16,997 nucleotides of DNA, taken from the NCBI GenBank assembly GCA_047630175.1, contig JBLHVI010000063.1, positions 1-16,997 of the forward strand, given 5' to 3'. Shown in pieces: positions 1 through 7,302 of this stretch; position 1 is the first letter of the stretch; every line of letters starts with the position of its first letter. The translations under genes and the position numbers were made by a program. The notes below the pieces were generated by a model. The model was not told the origin of the DNA. It was given only the letters and a program-made list of their open reading frames with translations, and did not search any database. This DNA comes from UBA4582 sp047630175. GTDB lineage: Bacteria > Pseudomonadota > Gammaproteobacteria > Pseudomonadales > Azotimanducaceae.

Positions 1-46
1 ATTAAAACCGCTCAAGGCTGTTTATTAAGACCGCTCAAGGCTGTTT
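1..46. repeat. 23-bp tandem direct repeat, two copies
   Basis: Two head-to-tail 23-bp copies (1-23 and 24-46) differ at one base (attaaaa versus attaaga); both contain ccgctcaaggctgttt. The second copy holds the last codons of the minus-strand VanZ-like gene, including its stop (35-37). Each copy read on the minus strand encodes Lys-Gln-Pro-stop, so the gene's end appears to have been duplicated. More copies could lie before position 1. Confidence 0.85.
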
Positions 47-400
47 CAACCCTGCAAGCCAAACATTATCCTTAAGCCATAGACCTAGTACGACATAAAG
101 CGTGATTCCGATGGTATCTGCACAAATATCCCAGAGTTCAAAAAACCGATAGCTCGACCACCATTGAATCAGTTCTATAACGCAGCCTAGCAGCAGCAGA
201 CCGAACCACTTCCACCAGAAACCAGACCAACCAAAATCAAGCAACAAAGCCAACGTGAAGAAGGCCAGCAGATGGTTGCCTTTATCCCAGAGTAACATTG
301 CGGCACTGGGCGGTTGACGACTCAACGCTAACCAAAGAATAACCCCCAGAGCCATAATAAAGCTGACCCGAAAACCCAAACGCAGATTGGCTTTACTCAC
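35..400 (-). CDS. VanZ-like small membrane protein
   Basis: This gene encodes a 121-residue hydrophobic protein with about four membrane segments (roughly residues 11-27, 44-57, 62-78 and 94-110). Features of the VanZ-like family are visible: W38-D39-K40 with H43 early, E76-L-I-Q79 in the third segment, then R85 and two aspartates (D91, D95) before the last segment. VanZ of enterococci is linked to low-level teicoplanin resistance, but chromosomal VanZ-like proteins of Gram-negative bacteria have no settled role, so none is assigned. The start is GTG (398-400) with AGG about 10 nt upstream. It lies 58 bp downstream of pyrF on the same strand and may be transcribed with it. Its 3' end falls inside the 23-bp tandem repeat. 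Confidence 0.8.
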   Translation of the reverse strand: MSKANLRLGFRVSFIMALGVILWLALSRQPPSAAMLLWDKGNHLLAFFTLALLLDFGWSGFWWKWFGLLLLGCVIELIQWWSSYRFFELWDICADTIGITLYVVLGLWLKDNVWLAGLKQP

Positions 401-458
401 AGATCAAACCTAATAATGGGACCGTTGTTTATACGCGCGTTTAGCATACGATCCTTGT

Positions 459-1271
459 TTATCGCGTTTTGTATCGGTTTATTTCCGCGACCGTGCGCAT
501 AGCTGCTTGCCGGGCTGCACTGGCGAAATCATCGTCTTTGGAGGCATAGATAATCGCCCTAGACGAGTTAATGATAAGCATGCCCCCCTGCCCGGCCGCC
601 ATCAACGCACCAACGTCGCCGCCTTGGGCACCGACACCAGGAACAAGAAAAGGCATATCACCAGTAATCTCTCTGATACGGGCCAACTCAGCCGGTTGTG
701 TGGCTCCCGTCACTAACCCAATGTTACCATAGGTATTCCAAGCGCCCGCGGCCTGTTCAGCAACATGCTCATAAACTCGCTGACCATTTTCCAACACAAG
801 ATTTTGTATATCCGCGCCGCCCGGATTGGACGTTCTACACAAGATAATTACACCCTTGTCTTGATAATCTAAATACGGCTGTAAACTATCTTGACCCATG
901 TAAGGGTTAATCGTCACCGCATCTGCACCATAACGCTCAAATGCCTCTCGCGCATAGTGTTCGGCGGTGCTGCCGATATCGCCTCGCTTGGCATCCAGCA
1001 ATACCGGCATCTGCAGTTCATGTAAGTAAGCAATCGTTGCCTCAAGCTGCGCCTCTGCCCCCTGACTGGCGTAATGGGCGATCTGTGGCTTGTAGCAACA
1101 GGCCAAGTCTGCTGTGGCATCGATAATTGCCTTGTTGAACGCCAGTAACGGCGCAGCCATATGCTGCATACACGCCGGCACCTTTTGAATGTCGGTATCC
1201 AGGCCAATACACAACAATGAATTGGTTTGTGCCTGTCGAGCCGCCACTGCTGCGAAAAAGGGAGTAGTCAT
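459..1271 (-). CDS. pyrF: Orotidine 5'-phosphate decarboxylase (type 2)
   Basis: PyrF decarboxylates OMP to UMP, the last step of de novo pyrimidine synthesis, in the cytoplasm. The protein has 270 residues from the ATG at 1269-1271, which fits the longer, type 2 OMP decarboxylases rather than the roughly 230-240-residue E. coli type. The catalytic Asp-Lys-Asp array is seen in LLDAKRGDIG (D93, K95, D98), the substrate loop in INPYMGQDS and CRTSNPGG, and the phosphate-binding end of the TIM barrel in VPGVGAQGGD and INSSRAIIY. An in-frame ATG at 1293-1295 would add eight residues (MTLERTSN). I prefer the inner start because MTTPFF matches where the family normally begins, though its GGAG lies 12 nt upstream. 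A perfect palindrome sits just upstream at 1302-1322. Confidence 0.95.
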   Translation of the reverse strand: MTTPFFAAVAARQAQTNSLLCIGLDTDIQKVPACMQHMAAPLLAFNKAIIDATADLACCYKPQIAHYASQGAEAQLEATIAYLHELQMPVLLDAKRGDIGSTAEHYAREAFERYGADAVTINPYMGQDSLQPYLDYQDKGVIILCRTSNPGGADIQNLVLENGQRVYEHVAEQAAGAWNTYGNIGLVTGATQPAELARIREITGDMPFLVPGVGAQGGDVGALMAAGQGGMLIINSSRAIIYASKDDDFASAARQAAMRTVAEINRYKTR

Positions 1272-1301
1272 GTTTGAAGTGCGCTCCAGGGTCATCAGGT
1301 G

Positions 1302-1322
1302 TCAATTTGCGACGCAAATTGA
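1302..1322. promoter_or_regulatory. Perfect 21-bp palindrome upstream of pyrF, candidate operator
   Basis: Two 10-bp arms (tcaatttgcg and cgcaaattga) flank a single central A. It lies 31 bp upstream of the preferred pyrF ATG, in the gap before the divergent PilZ gene. A possible pyrF -10 box (TATACT on the minus strand, 1328-1333) would place the transcription start close to 1321, at the edge of the palindrome, as expected for a repressor site. In RNA it could instead form a short hairpin with an 8-bp stem. The binding protein is unknown. Confidence 0.55.
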
Positions 1323-1327
1323 AAAAT

Positions 1328-1333
1328 AGTATA
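1328..1333 (-). promoter_or_regulatory. Possible pyrF -10 element
   Basis: The minus strand reads TATACT, five of six matches to the sigma-70 -10 consensus, about 57 bp upstream of the pyrF start. No good -35 hexamer is seen at 16-18 bp spacing, so either activation is needed or the match is fortuitous. Confidence 0.3.
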
Positions 1334-1502
1334 CGCGGCAAAGAGCCTAAATGGTAGCCAGATACTTGTTCAACTCCATGAATTGTATGGATAAAACCTA
1401 AATTTAAGAAAGTTGGCACGAACGTCGCTTAGTACTTCATTAAGAGAAACCATTAAAAGCGCCGACACTATTTTTGTTGCGGCTCATGACGAGGGATACT
1501 TA

Positions 1503-1934
1503 ATGACCACCTCCCAGCTAATGTCGAAGCTATTCAATTTACCCGAGCAGCGCCCGCAAATGCCCGAAAGAGCTACTGAGAAACTGACACGGAGTAAAAC
1601 TTTGCACCAGCGTTCTGAATATCGGCGCACTAGCGTCGAACGGTTGTTTATTCAGATTGTTGACTGCACCAACGCCGAAAAAATTGGCACGACGGTATCG
1701 TGTCATTCAACGGAATCGTCAGCCCGCGGCCTACGTATTTGCGCTGACGAACACATTCCTGCGGGCAGCCGTATCGATCTGTGGGTAAATATTAGCGCCC
1801 GACCGGGCAAATTTTTTCTTTCGGCTGACGTGCGCTGGAGCAGTCAACCGGAAAATGGCTTGTATCAATTTGGCGTAGAACTTATTAATGGTCCTGCCAC
1901 TGATACTGCGGCGTGGCGGGCCCTGCATACATAG
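1503..1934 (+). CDS. PilZ-domain protein (probable c-di-GMP receptor)
   Basis: This is a 143-residue cytoplasmic protein with a single PilZ domain in its C-terminal two thirds. R37-S-E-Y-R41 fits the RxxxR arginine motif that grips cyclic di-GMP. About 30 residues on, E71-S-S-A-R-G76 fits [D/N]xSxxG except for Glu at the first position. The strand endings VRWSSQ and YQFGVEL are also typical of PilZ beta barrels. The ATG at 1503 is chosen because GAGGG lies 7 nt upstream. The frame stays open upstream to a TTG at 1413, but that start has no ribosome site and adds 30 residues unlike the family. The gene stands alone, divergent from pyrF and convergent with cysS. c-di-GMP binding is inferred from the motifs; the target process is unknown. 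Confidence 0.8.
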   Translation: MTTSQLMSKLFNLPEQRPQMPERATEKLTRSKTLHQRSEYRRTSVERLFIQIVDCTNAEKIGTTVSCHSTESSARGLRICADEHIPAGSRIDLWVNISARPGKFFLSADVRWSSQPENGLYQFGVELINGPATDTAAWRALHT

Positions 1935-1998
1935 ATTTACAAACGCCGATCTGTGTACTTGGACCTCACATTATCCGGACTGAAACGCCACCCGCTCG

Positions 1999-3369
1999 CT
2001 ACAGCGGCTTTAGTCTGGGCCCTTCACGGGAGTCTTCCACCACAAACCCTGCTTCGGTTATTGCAGCGCGTATCTCATCTGCTAACTGCCATTGTTGTGC
2101 GTCTCGAGCAGCTTGCCGATCATCCGCAAGCTGTTGCACGGCTGCTGGAATGTCAACTTCAACGGGTTTCCAGTCCTTTATTCGCAACCCAAAGACTTCG
2201 TCAAACGCCAGAATTGTCGCCTTTTTGACGCCCTTATCAAGCCCAGACTTTACTAGCTCCCAGGCGACAGCAAGGGCACGTGGCATATTTAGGTCGTCGT
2301 TGACATGATTTAGAAATCGCTGGTAGAACACTGGGTCTACGTCGGTAGCATCTCCCCACTCCCATGCAGCGAGATACAAGCGCTGTAAAGCAATATTATT
2401 GGCCTCAAGGCTTTCCCAAGAGAACGACATCTGCGTTCGGTAATGGGCCGTCAGGCAGAAATAACGGTAAGCCACCATCGTCAAACCATGGTCTGTAAGC
2501 GACTCTAGACGCAAAAACCCACCGCTAGACTTAGACATTTTAGTATCAGCTAACTGCAAAAAATAGCCATGCATCCAGAAGTTAGCGAGTCGAGTACCGC
2601 GACTGGCCTCGGTCTGGGCTATCTCGTTGGTGTGGTGGATGGAGATATGATCTTCACCACCACAATGAATATCAAAATAATCACCAAGGTATTTGGCCGC
2701 CATCGCTGAACACTCAATATGCCAGCCAGGAAAACCACGCCCCCAAGGGCTATCCCACTCCATCTGGCGCTGGCTATCGGTCGGTGAAAATTTCCACAAC
2801 GCAAAATCAGTGACAAAACGCCGCTCGCTCTCCACGCGCGCGCCCTCGCGCAGGCCGTCGACATCGAGCCGTGCCAGATGACCATAATTAGTAAGCCGCT
2901 GGGAATCGAAGTAGATACCATCGCCGATGCCATAGGTAAAACCTTTGGCATCTAGGTCTTCAATAAAAGCAATCTGCTCAGGAATGTGGTCTGTAGCCTT
3001 GCACCAGATATTGGGCGGCAGAATATTAAGCTGCTGCAGGTCTTGCTGGAATGCCGCGGTATAAAATTCTGCCATCTCCCACGCGGTCATGCCGGTCCTT
3101 AGCGATCCCAATTCCATTTTGTCTTCGCCGGTATCCGCATCGGACGTCAGGTGCCCAACATCGGTGATATTCATCACCAGCTTTACGGCATAACCGTTAA
3201 TTTTCAGCACGCGATGCAGCACGTCTTCAAACAGATAGGTCCGAAGGTTACCGATATGCGCAAAGTTATACACCGTCGGACCACAGCAATACATACCGAC
3301 GCGACCTTCTACGAGTGGCTCAAACGGCCTTACTTTGCGCTCATAGGTATCAAATAACTGCAGTTTCAA
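1999..3369 (-). CDS. cysS: Cysteine--tRNA ligase
   Basis: CysS attaches cysteine to tRNA-Cys. The 456-residue class I synthetase shows the HIGH-type motif as H38-I-G-N41 after CGPTVYNFA, and the KMSKS loop at 277-281. The zinc ligands correspond to C29, C220, H245 and E249. Residues to about 310 form the catalytic core, followed by the helical anticodon-binding region. The start is TTG (3367-3369), supported by AAGGAAG 5-6 nt upstream and by alignment of MKLQLFDTYERKVRPF with the E. coli N terminus. The core motifs (CGPTVYN, HCGGEDH, HHTNE) differ from the usual gammaproteobacterial forms (CGITVYD, HGGGSD, HHENE), which hints at a different CysS lineage. It lies 125 bp downstream of ribE on the same strand and may share its transcript. 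Confidence 0.96.
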   Translation of the reverse strand: MKLQLFDTYERKVRPFEPLVEGRVGMYCCGPTVYNFAHIGNLRTYLFEDVLHRVLKINGYAVKLVMNITDVGHLTSDADTGEDKMELGSLRTGMTAWEMAEFYTAAFQQDLQQLNILPPNIWCKATDHIPEQIAFIEDLDAKGFTYGIGDGIYFDSQRLTNYGHLARLDVDGLREGARVESERRFVTDFALWKFSPTDSQRQMEWDSPWGRGFPGWHIECSAMAAKYLGDYFDIHCGGEDHISIHHTNEIAQTEASRGTRLANFWMHGYFLQLADTKMSKSSGGFLRLESLTDHGLTMVAYRYFCLTAHYRTQMSFSWESLEANNIALQRLYLAAWEWGDATDVDPVFYQRFLNHVNDDLNMPRALAVAWELVKSGLDKGVKKATILAFDEVFGLRIKDWKPVEVDIPAAVQQLADDRQAARDAQQWQLADEIRAAITEAGFVVEDSREGPRLKPL

Positions 3370-3494
3370 CGTTCTTCCTTTTTGTCAGTCGCGCTACGGT
3401 AGGTAGCCTCTTATCAGTGGCCTGCCTGTGATTGATTTTCGCGTACGTGGCGAAACTCGGCATCTTAAGGAAATCAGCCACGAGCACAAGCTTG

Positions 3495-4121
3495 TCAGTC
3501 ACCTGACGCGGAAGACAGGCGCTCAGCTAACACCCGCTCCACCGTGTCGACGATCACTTGGGTTTGCTGCTCAATCTCAACATTCACCGGGTCACCCTCG
3601 CGCAACAGTGCAAAATTGGTACGTCGCAACGTCTCAGGAATAAGGTTTACCGCAAATTCATCACCCACCACTGCGGCAATAGTCAGGCTGGCACCATTGA
3701 GTGCTAGATATCCCTTGCTGAACACATATTTAGTCCACTCGGGGTCGCCTCGAAACGTCAACCGTTGGTTGTTCTCTGTGGTCTCGATAGACACAACAGC
3801 AGCGGTACCGACTATATGCCCGGATAATACATGCCCGCCCACCTCGGCATTGGCACGGGCCGAACGCTCAACATTGACCTGTGTACCCACCTCAATCGCT
3901 TTGAGGTTACTCAACGCCAGCGTCTCTTGGATGGCATCAAAAAACACCTCAGTACCATCAATCACGGTCACAGTGAAGCAGGTACCGTTGACCGCGATAC
4001 TCGCACCCGTCTCAAGCTCTGCCATCATGCTCTCGGGCAGCACCAAACTGAAGGTAGACAACCCCGGTAACTTTTTAAGCGAAGCAATGGGGAGCATGGC
4101 TTGAACTATACCTGTGTACAT
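3495..4121 (-). CDS. ribE: Riboflavin synthase, alpha subunit
   Basis: This enzyme dismutates two 6,7-dimethyl-8-ribityllumazine molecules to riboflavin plus a pyrimidine, the final step of riboflavin synthesis. The 208-residue protein has the tandem lumazine-binding repeats (about 1-97 and 98-195). It begins with MYTGIVQ and shows NGTCFTV (45-51), NVERSA (83-88), GGHVLSGHI (95-103), KGYLALNGASLT and IPETLRRT, closely matching E. coli riboflavin synthase throughout. The ATG start has TAGGAA about 7 nt upstream. No other rib gene is present, so the pathway must be scattered. The 227-bp upstream gap contains no recognisable FMN riboswitch. The name ribC is also used for this gene in E. coli. 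Confidence 0.96.
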   Translation of the reverse strand: MYTGIVQAMLPIASLKKLPGLSTFSLVLPESMMAELETGASIAVNGTCFTVTVIDGTEVFFDAIQETLALSNLKAIEVGTQVNVERSARANAEVGGHVLSGHIVGTAAVVSIETTENNQRLTFRGDPEWTKYVFSKGYLALNGASLTIAAVVGDEFAVNLIPETLRRTNFALLREGDPVNVEIEQQTQVIVDTVERVLAERLSSASGD

Positions 4122-4243
4122 AATTTGTTCCTAATGGGGCCTAATCGATGGGCTATTTTGGCACCTAGGCCGCACATAAGCGAGGCTTTGCTCTACCCCT
4201 ACCACCACGTTCCACACGTGACATTACACTTTATATAGGATTC

Positions 4244-4273
4244 TTAAAGTATTGTTTTATATAGACATATAAT
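4244..4273 (+). promoter_or_regulatory. Possible promoter for ltaE
   Basis: A perfect TATAAT lies at 4268-4273 with TTAAAG (three of six -35 matches) 18 bp upstream at 4244-4249, in an AT-rich part of the gap. This would give a leader of about 70 nt before the ltaE start. A TTGACA at 4282-4287 is followed by TATGAT only after 24 bp, which is too far for a standard pair. Confidence 0.4.
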
Positions 4274-4348
4274 GCCATTAATTGACATTAGGCGACTCGG
4301 TAGACACAGGCTATGATGCGCCTTATATATGCCAAGAGATGAGCCCAG

Positions 4349-5356
4349 TTGATAGATCTACGCAGTGATACCCTCACCCAACCGACCGCAGCGATGCGCG
4401 ACGCGATGTTTGCAGCCACCACCGGCGACGACGTTTACGGCGAAGACCCAACGGTCAATGCACTCGAGCAACTGGCGATAGAAATGTCCGGCAAGGCGGC
4501 AGCCGTTTACGTCAGCAGCGGCACTCAGGGAAACTTGCTGGCGCTGCTGAGCCACTGTCAACGCGGCGACGAGTACATCGCCGGGCAACAGGCACACACC
4601 TATAAATACGAAGCCGGCGGCGGTGCTGTCCTGGGTGGCATACAGCCCCAACCCTTGCCGTTAAACAGTCGCGGCGAACTCGACCTTATAGAAGTGGTTG
4701 CCAGCATCAAACCAGATGATTTTCACTTTGCCAGAACTCGCCTTGTCTGCCTGGAGAATACGCAGGCCGGCAAAGTGCTGAGCCTCGATTACCTGCGGCG
4801 TTACGCCGTCGCAATGTCCGACCATGGTCAGTTGAGACACTTGGATGGCGCCAGAATCTTCAACGCCGCCGTCGCGCTGAACATCGACATTGAGCAGATC
4901 TGTTGTTATTTTGACTCTGTGTCGATCTGCCTTTCAAAAGGCCTGGGTTGCCCGGTAGGTTCGCTCTTGGTGGGAAATGAAGCCTTTATTCAGCGCGCGC
5001 GACGATGGCGTAAGATGTTAGGCGGAGGCATGCGTCAGGCAGGCATCATCGCGGCCAGTGGCATCTACGCACTACGGCACCATGTGCAGCGGCTTCAACA
5101 AGATCATGATCACGCCGCGCTGCTTGGCAATGCCATCGACGCCATGACGCACGTTCATCTCGCTGAACCAGTGCAGACCAACATGGTGATTCTGGACGCC
5201 AGTCGTACTAACATGCTTCAATTGATTCCCTACCTCGGTGACCGAGGTGTCCGCATCACAGGCCCACGGCTAGTATTGCACCTCGACGTCAGTCGCCAAG
5301 ACGTTGAGCATATTTCCAACGTGTTAACCACATTTGACACCACCAGCCATTACTAG
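4349..5356 (+). CDS. ltaE: Low-specificity L-threonine aldolase
   Basis: LtaE is a PLP enzyme that cleaves L-threonine and L-allo-threonine to glycine and acetaldehyde. The 335-residue protein follows E. coli LtaE from MIDLRSDT to the end. K197 in SICLSKGLG is the Schiff-base lysine, H83 in GQQAHTY and H126 in KPDDFHFART match the E. coli active-site histidines, and D166 and R169 of HLDGAR contact the cofactor. The ENTH motif found in many threonine aldolases reads E136-N-T-Q139 here. The start is TTG (4349-4351), set by exact alignment with the family N terminus; the ribosome site is poor (AAGAGATGAG some 5-14 nt upstream). A seven-codon ORF (ATG at 4329) ends with TGA overlapping this TTG. 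Its glycine and acetaldehyde products do not obviously link to the neighbours. Confidence 0.94.
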   Translation: MIDLRSDTLTQPTAAMRDAMFAATTGDDVYGEDPTVNALEQLAIEMSGKAAAVYVSSGTQGNLLALLSHCQRGDEYIAGQQAHTYKYEAGGGAVLGGIQPQPLPLNSRGELDLIEVVASIKPDDFHFARTRLVCLENTQAGKVLSLDYLRRYAVAMSDHGQLRHLDGARIFNAAVALNIDIEQICCYFDSVSICLSKGLGCPVGSLLVGNEAFIQRARRWRKMLGGGMRQAGIIAASGIYALRHHVQRLQQDHDHAALLGNAIDAMTHVHLAEPVQTNMVILDASRTNMLQLIPYLGDRGVRITGPRLVLHLDVSRQDVEHISNVLTTFDTTSHY

Positions 5357-5613
5357 CGATAGACCACAGGCCGCTAATTAGAACGCCATCATGCCCACAA
5401 TCAAACACAACTCGCCCCAAGGCAGCCTGAAACAATAGAGTAAGCTCTGCCATCAGGGTTATACTCAGACCCTGGGAAGTAAGGACGCAGTAAATCAATT
5501 CAAGCTTGAACAACCAGACCTTGATCATGTGATCGCGCATTGCCGCAGGAACAGACATTTCTACGAACAAGACCGCAATTGCAAACAGCTTTGCGCCCAG
5601 GAGCAAATGACTC
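5357..5613. other. 257-bp intergenic region without a convincing gene
   Basis: This gap separates ltaE from the PfkB-type kinase. A 12-bp dyad with 5-bp arms (GATCA/TGATC) lies at 5523-5534. AGGAG at 5600-5604 serves as the kinase ribosome site. A hydrophobic 108-codon minus-strand frame crosses the gap, but it lacks a ribosome site and runs into ltaE, so it is not called. No terminator or clear promoter was seen. Confidence 0.5.
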
Positions 5614-6588
5614 ATGTCGACAGTGATGGTGTGCGGTAGCGTCGCATTGGATATGATTGGCCAATACCCCGGTTGTTTTGAAGAATATCAGTCAAAACAT
5701 CCCGTCATGGCACTTAATATTTCATTGCAGCTAACTGAATTGCGTACCAGCTTTGGCGGCTGTGGTATGAATATAGCGTACGGACTGCATCAGTTGGGTA
5801 TCTGCGCGCTGCCTGTATCGGTGGTTGGTCGTAATTTTGACGATCATTATGGACCCCACCTAAAAAGCCTTGGCATCGACACTCAGCATGTCACCGTCGA
5901 TCCAGACTACGCCCAATGCGCCACGGGGGTTATGATCTCTGACGAAGGTGGCAATCAAATCACTGTTTTCCATGCAGGTGCAGGCTTGTCACCGCGTCGA
6001 CCGTTACCACACACACTGACGGGCATTGAGCACGTTGAAATGGCTGTCCTAGCGCCTGAACATCCCGCCATTATGCGGCGTCAAGCCGAAGACTTCGCGG
6101 CTCTAGACATCCCTATCCTGTTTGACCCTGGCCAATGCCTGCATGAATTTAATGCTGCTGACCTGCAACAATTGATCAGCTTGTCACGCTATATCACTGT
6201 TAATGACCACGAGTGGGGCATGCTACAGCGCATCTCCGGCATGACACCCGCACAGCTAGTAGGCCCGGCGCGCCAAATCGTTGTGACCCTCGGCGACAAG
6301 GGCGTCGATATCTATACCCATGATGAGGGCACCCTTCATATCGCAGCAATAGACTGCGCCACACCCGTCGATGCCACTGGCTGTGGCGATGCATTTCGCG
6401 CCGGCTTCGTTTTCGGCTTACTGCGCGGCGCAGGGCCTGAGGCTGCTGCCCGAATGGGATCATTGACGGCTGTTTACAATCTTGAACACGAGGAAACTCA
6501 GTGCTATGCGTTCACACCTACCTCCTTCGCTGAGCGCTATCTGGCAGAATTTGGGCACGACTTGGCGCACCAATTATCATCGGCCTAG
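5614..6588 (+). CDS. PfkB/ribokinase-family kinase, possibly adenosine kinase
   Basis: This is a 324-residue cytoplasmic kinase of the PfkB (ribokinase) family, which phosphorylates a sugar or nucleoside hydroxyl with ATP. The two signatures are GGCGMNIA (48-55) and the anion-hole/catalytic stretch DATGCGDAFRAG (253-264), with D259 as expected catalytic base. ATP-site features include TVNDHEW (195-201) and VTLGDKG (224-230). The N-terminal pattern (CGSVALD, then ALNISLQL and FGGCGMN) recalls bacterial proteins annotated as adenosine kinase, but the substrate cannot be fixed from sequence; ribokinase or fructokinase activity is possible. The ATG at 5614 has AGGAG about 10 nt upstream. Its stop shares CTAG with that of the convergent acyltransferase. 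A promoter was not identified. Confidence 0.88.
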   Translation: MSTVMVCGSVALDMIGQYPGCFEEYQSKHPVMALNISLQLTELRTSFGGCGMNIAYGLHQLGICALPVSVVGRNFDDHYGPHLKSLGIDTQHVTVDPDYAQCATGVMISDEGGNQITVFHAGAGLSPRRPLPHTLTGIEHVEMAVLAPEHPAIMRRQAEDFAALDIPILFDPGQCLHEFNAADLQQLISLSRYITVNDHEWGMLQRISGMTPAQLVGPARQIVVTLGDKGVDIYTHDEGTLHIAAIDCATPVDATGCGDAFRAGFVFGLLRGAGPEAAARMGSLTAVYNLEHEETQCYAFTPTSFAERYLAEFGHDLAHQLSSA

Positions 6589-7295
6589 TCAGTACTGCTC
6601 GGTCGCCACAGACTTCGTAACCAGTGCACCAGGGTATTGCCTTGCATCAGACGACGGCTATATTCATCCGCGAAGTCGGCATAACTTGACTCACCAGTGA
6701 ACAGTTGCTGCCGAGTCGTTCGGTGTCCCGTATCTAACGCACGAACCACCCGCGCCGGATTACCCGCAACAATCACATTGTCTGGCACATCATGGGTCAC
6801 CACGGAATAGGCACCAACAATGCTGTTGTGACCGATAGTCACACCTTTGACCACCAGCGCACCGTCGCCGATCCAGACGTTATCCTTGAGCACAATCGCC
6901 GCACTATTTCCCGGCGCGTAGATACGATGTTGTAGATCATGCCAATCAGCGTCACCCAGATAGCAGTTCATCGCCAACATACAGCTATGACCAATATCGA
7001 TCGATGTAGCCGAGGTCATCCGCACGCCTGGGTTGATCAGACAATAGTCACCAATACTGATGCGACCCAGCCCTTCGAATACAGCAAGGCGCACCGGCTT
7101 ATCGGGCAGCGCCATGATGTGCACATGATCACCAACACGGATATTGGGTCCCGAGATTTGTACATGGCGCGGGTTCATGACGGATAAGCCAATACCCGAG
7201 TGGTCAAATTGAGGCCGACAAATTCTGTCAACATAGTACTGGTTGACCCTATCGAGGCCGCGTTTCAACCAGTAAGGGCGGTGATCTTTACGCAC
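6585..7295 (-). CDS. Hexapeptide-repeat (left-handed beta helix) acyltransferase
   Basis: This is a 236-residue protein of the WbbJ/maltose-acetyltransferase-like group, trimeric enzymes that usually move an acetyl group from acetyl-CoA to a sugar. Imperfect hexapeptide repeats run from about 78 to 168 (ISIGDY, IDIGHS, VWIGDG, VTIGHN, SIVGAY). They end in the typical VPDNVIVAGNPARVVR. H119 in DADWHD lies where the catalytic histidine often sits. The N-terminal 50 residues and C-terminal 45 are not recognised; the latter contain no obvious membrane segment. The start is GTG (7293-7295), the most upstream start in frame; AAGGATGG lies somewhat far upstream, inside one arm of a dyad (7303-7369). 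The acceptor is unknown: no other polysaccharide genes are nearby. The last 4 bp overlap the convergent kinase gene. Confidence 0.85.
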   Translation of the reverse strand: MRKDHRPYWLKRGLDRVNQYYVDRICRPQFDHSGIGLSVMNPRHVQISGPNIRVGDHVHIMALPDKPVRLAVFEGLGRISIGDYCLINPGVRMTSATSIDIGHSCMLAMNCYLGDADWHDLQHRIYAPGNSAAIVLKDNVWIGDGALVVKGVTIGHNSIVGAYSVVTHDVPDNVIVAGNPARVVRALDTGHRTTRQQLFTGESSYADFADEYSRRLMQGNTLVHWLRSLWRPSSTD

Positions 7296-7302
7296 AGCAG
7301 CA

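Noticed and set aside
1042..1419. 125-codon minus-strand frame overlapping the 5' part of pyrF
   Set aside because: It is a frame-shifted shadow of pyrF; the protein is not recognisable.
3437..3455. Short hairpin (tttcgc/gcgaaa, 7-nt loop) between ribE and cysS as a terminator
   Set aside because: The stem is only 6 bp and no T-run follows on the minus strand, so termination is not supported.
3544..4104. 186-codon plus-strand frame over ribE
   Set aside because: It lies wholly antisense to a clear riboflavin synthase gene and resembles no known protein.
4122..4348. FMN riboswitch before ribE
   Set aside because: The conserved RFN-element blocks could not be found on the minus strand in this gap.
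5523..5540. CRP-like site suggested by TGTGA
   Set aside because: The matching TCACA half is absent at the needed spacing.
5289..5615. 108-codon hydrophobic minus-strand frame between ltaE and the PfkB-type kinase
   Set aside because: It has no ribosome site, begins inside the kinase start and ends within ltaE, and I recognise no family.
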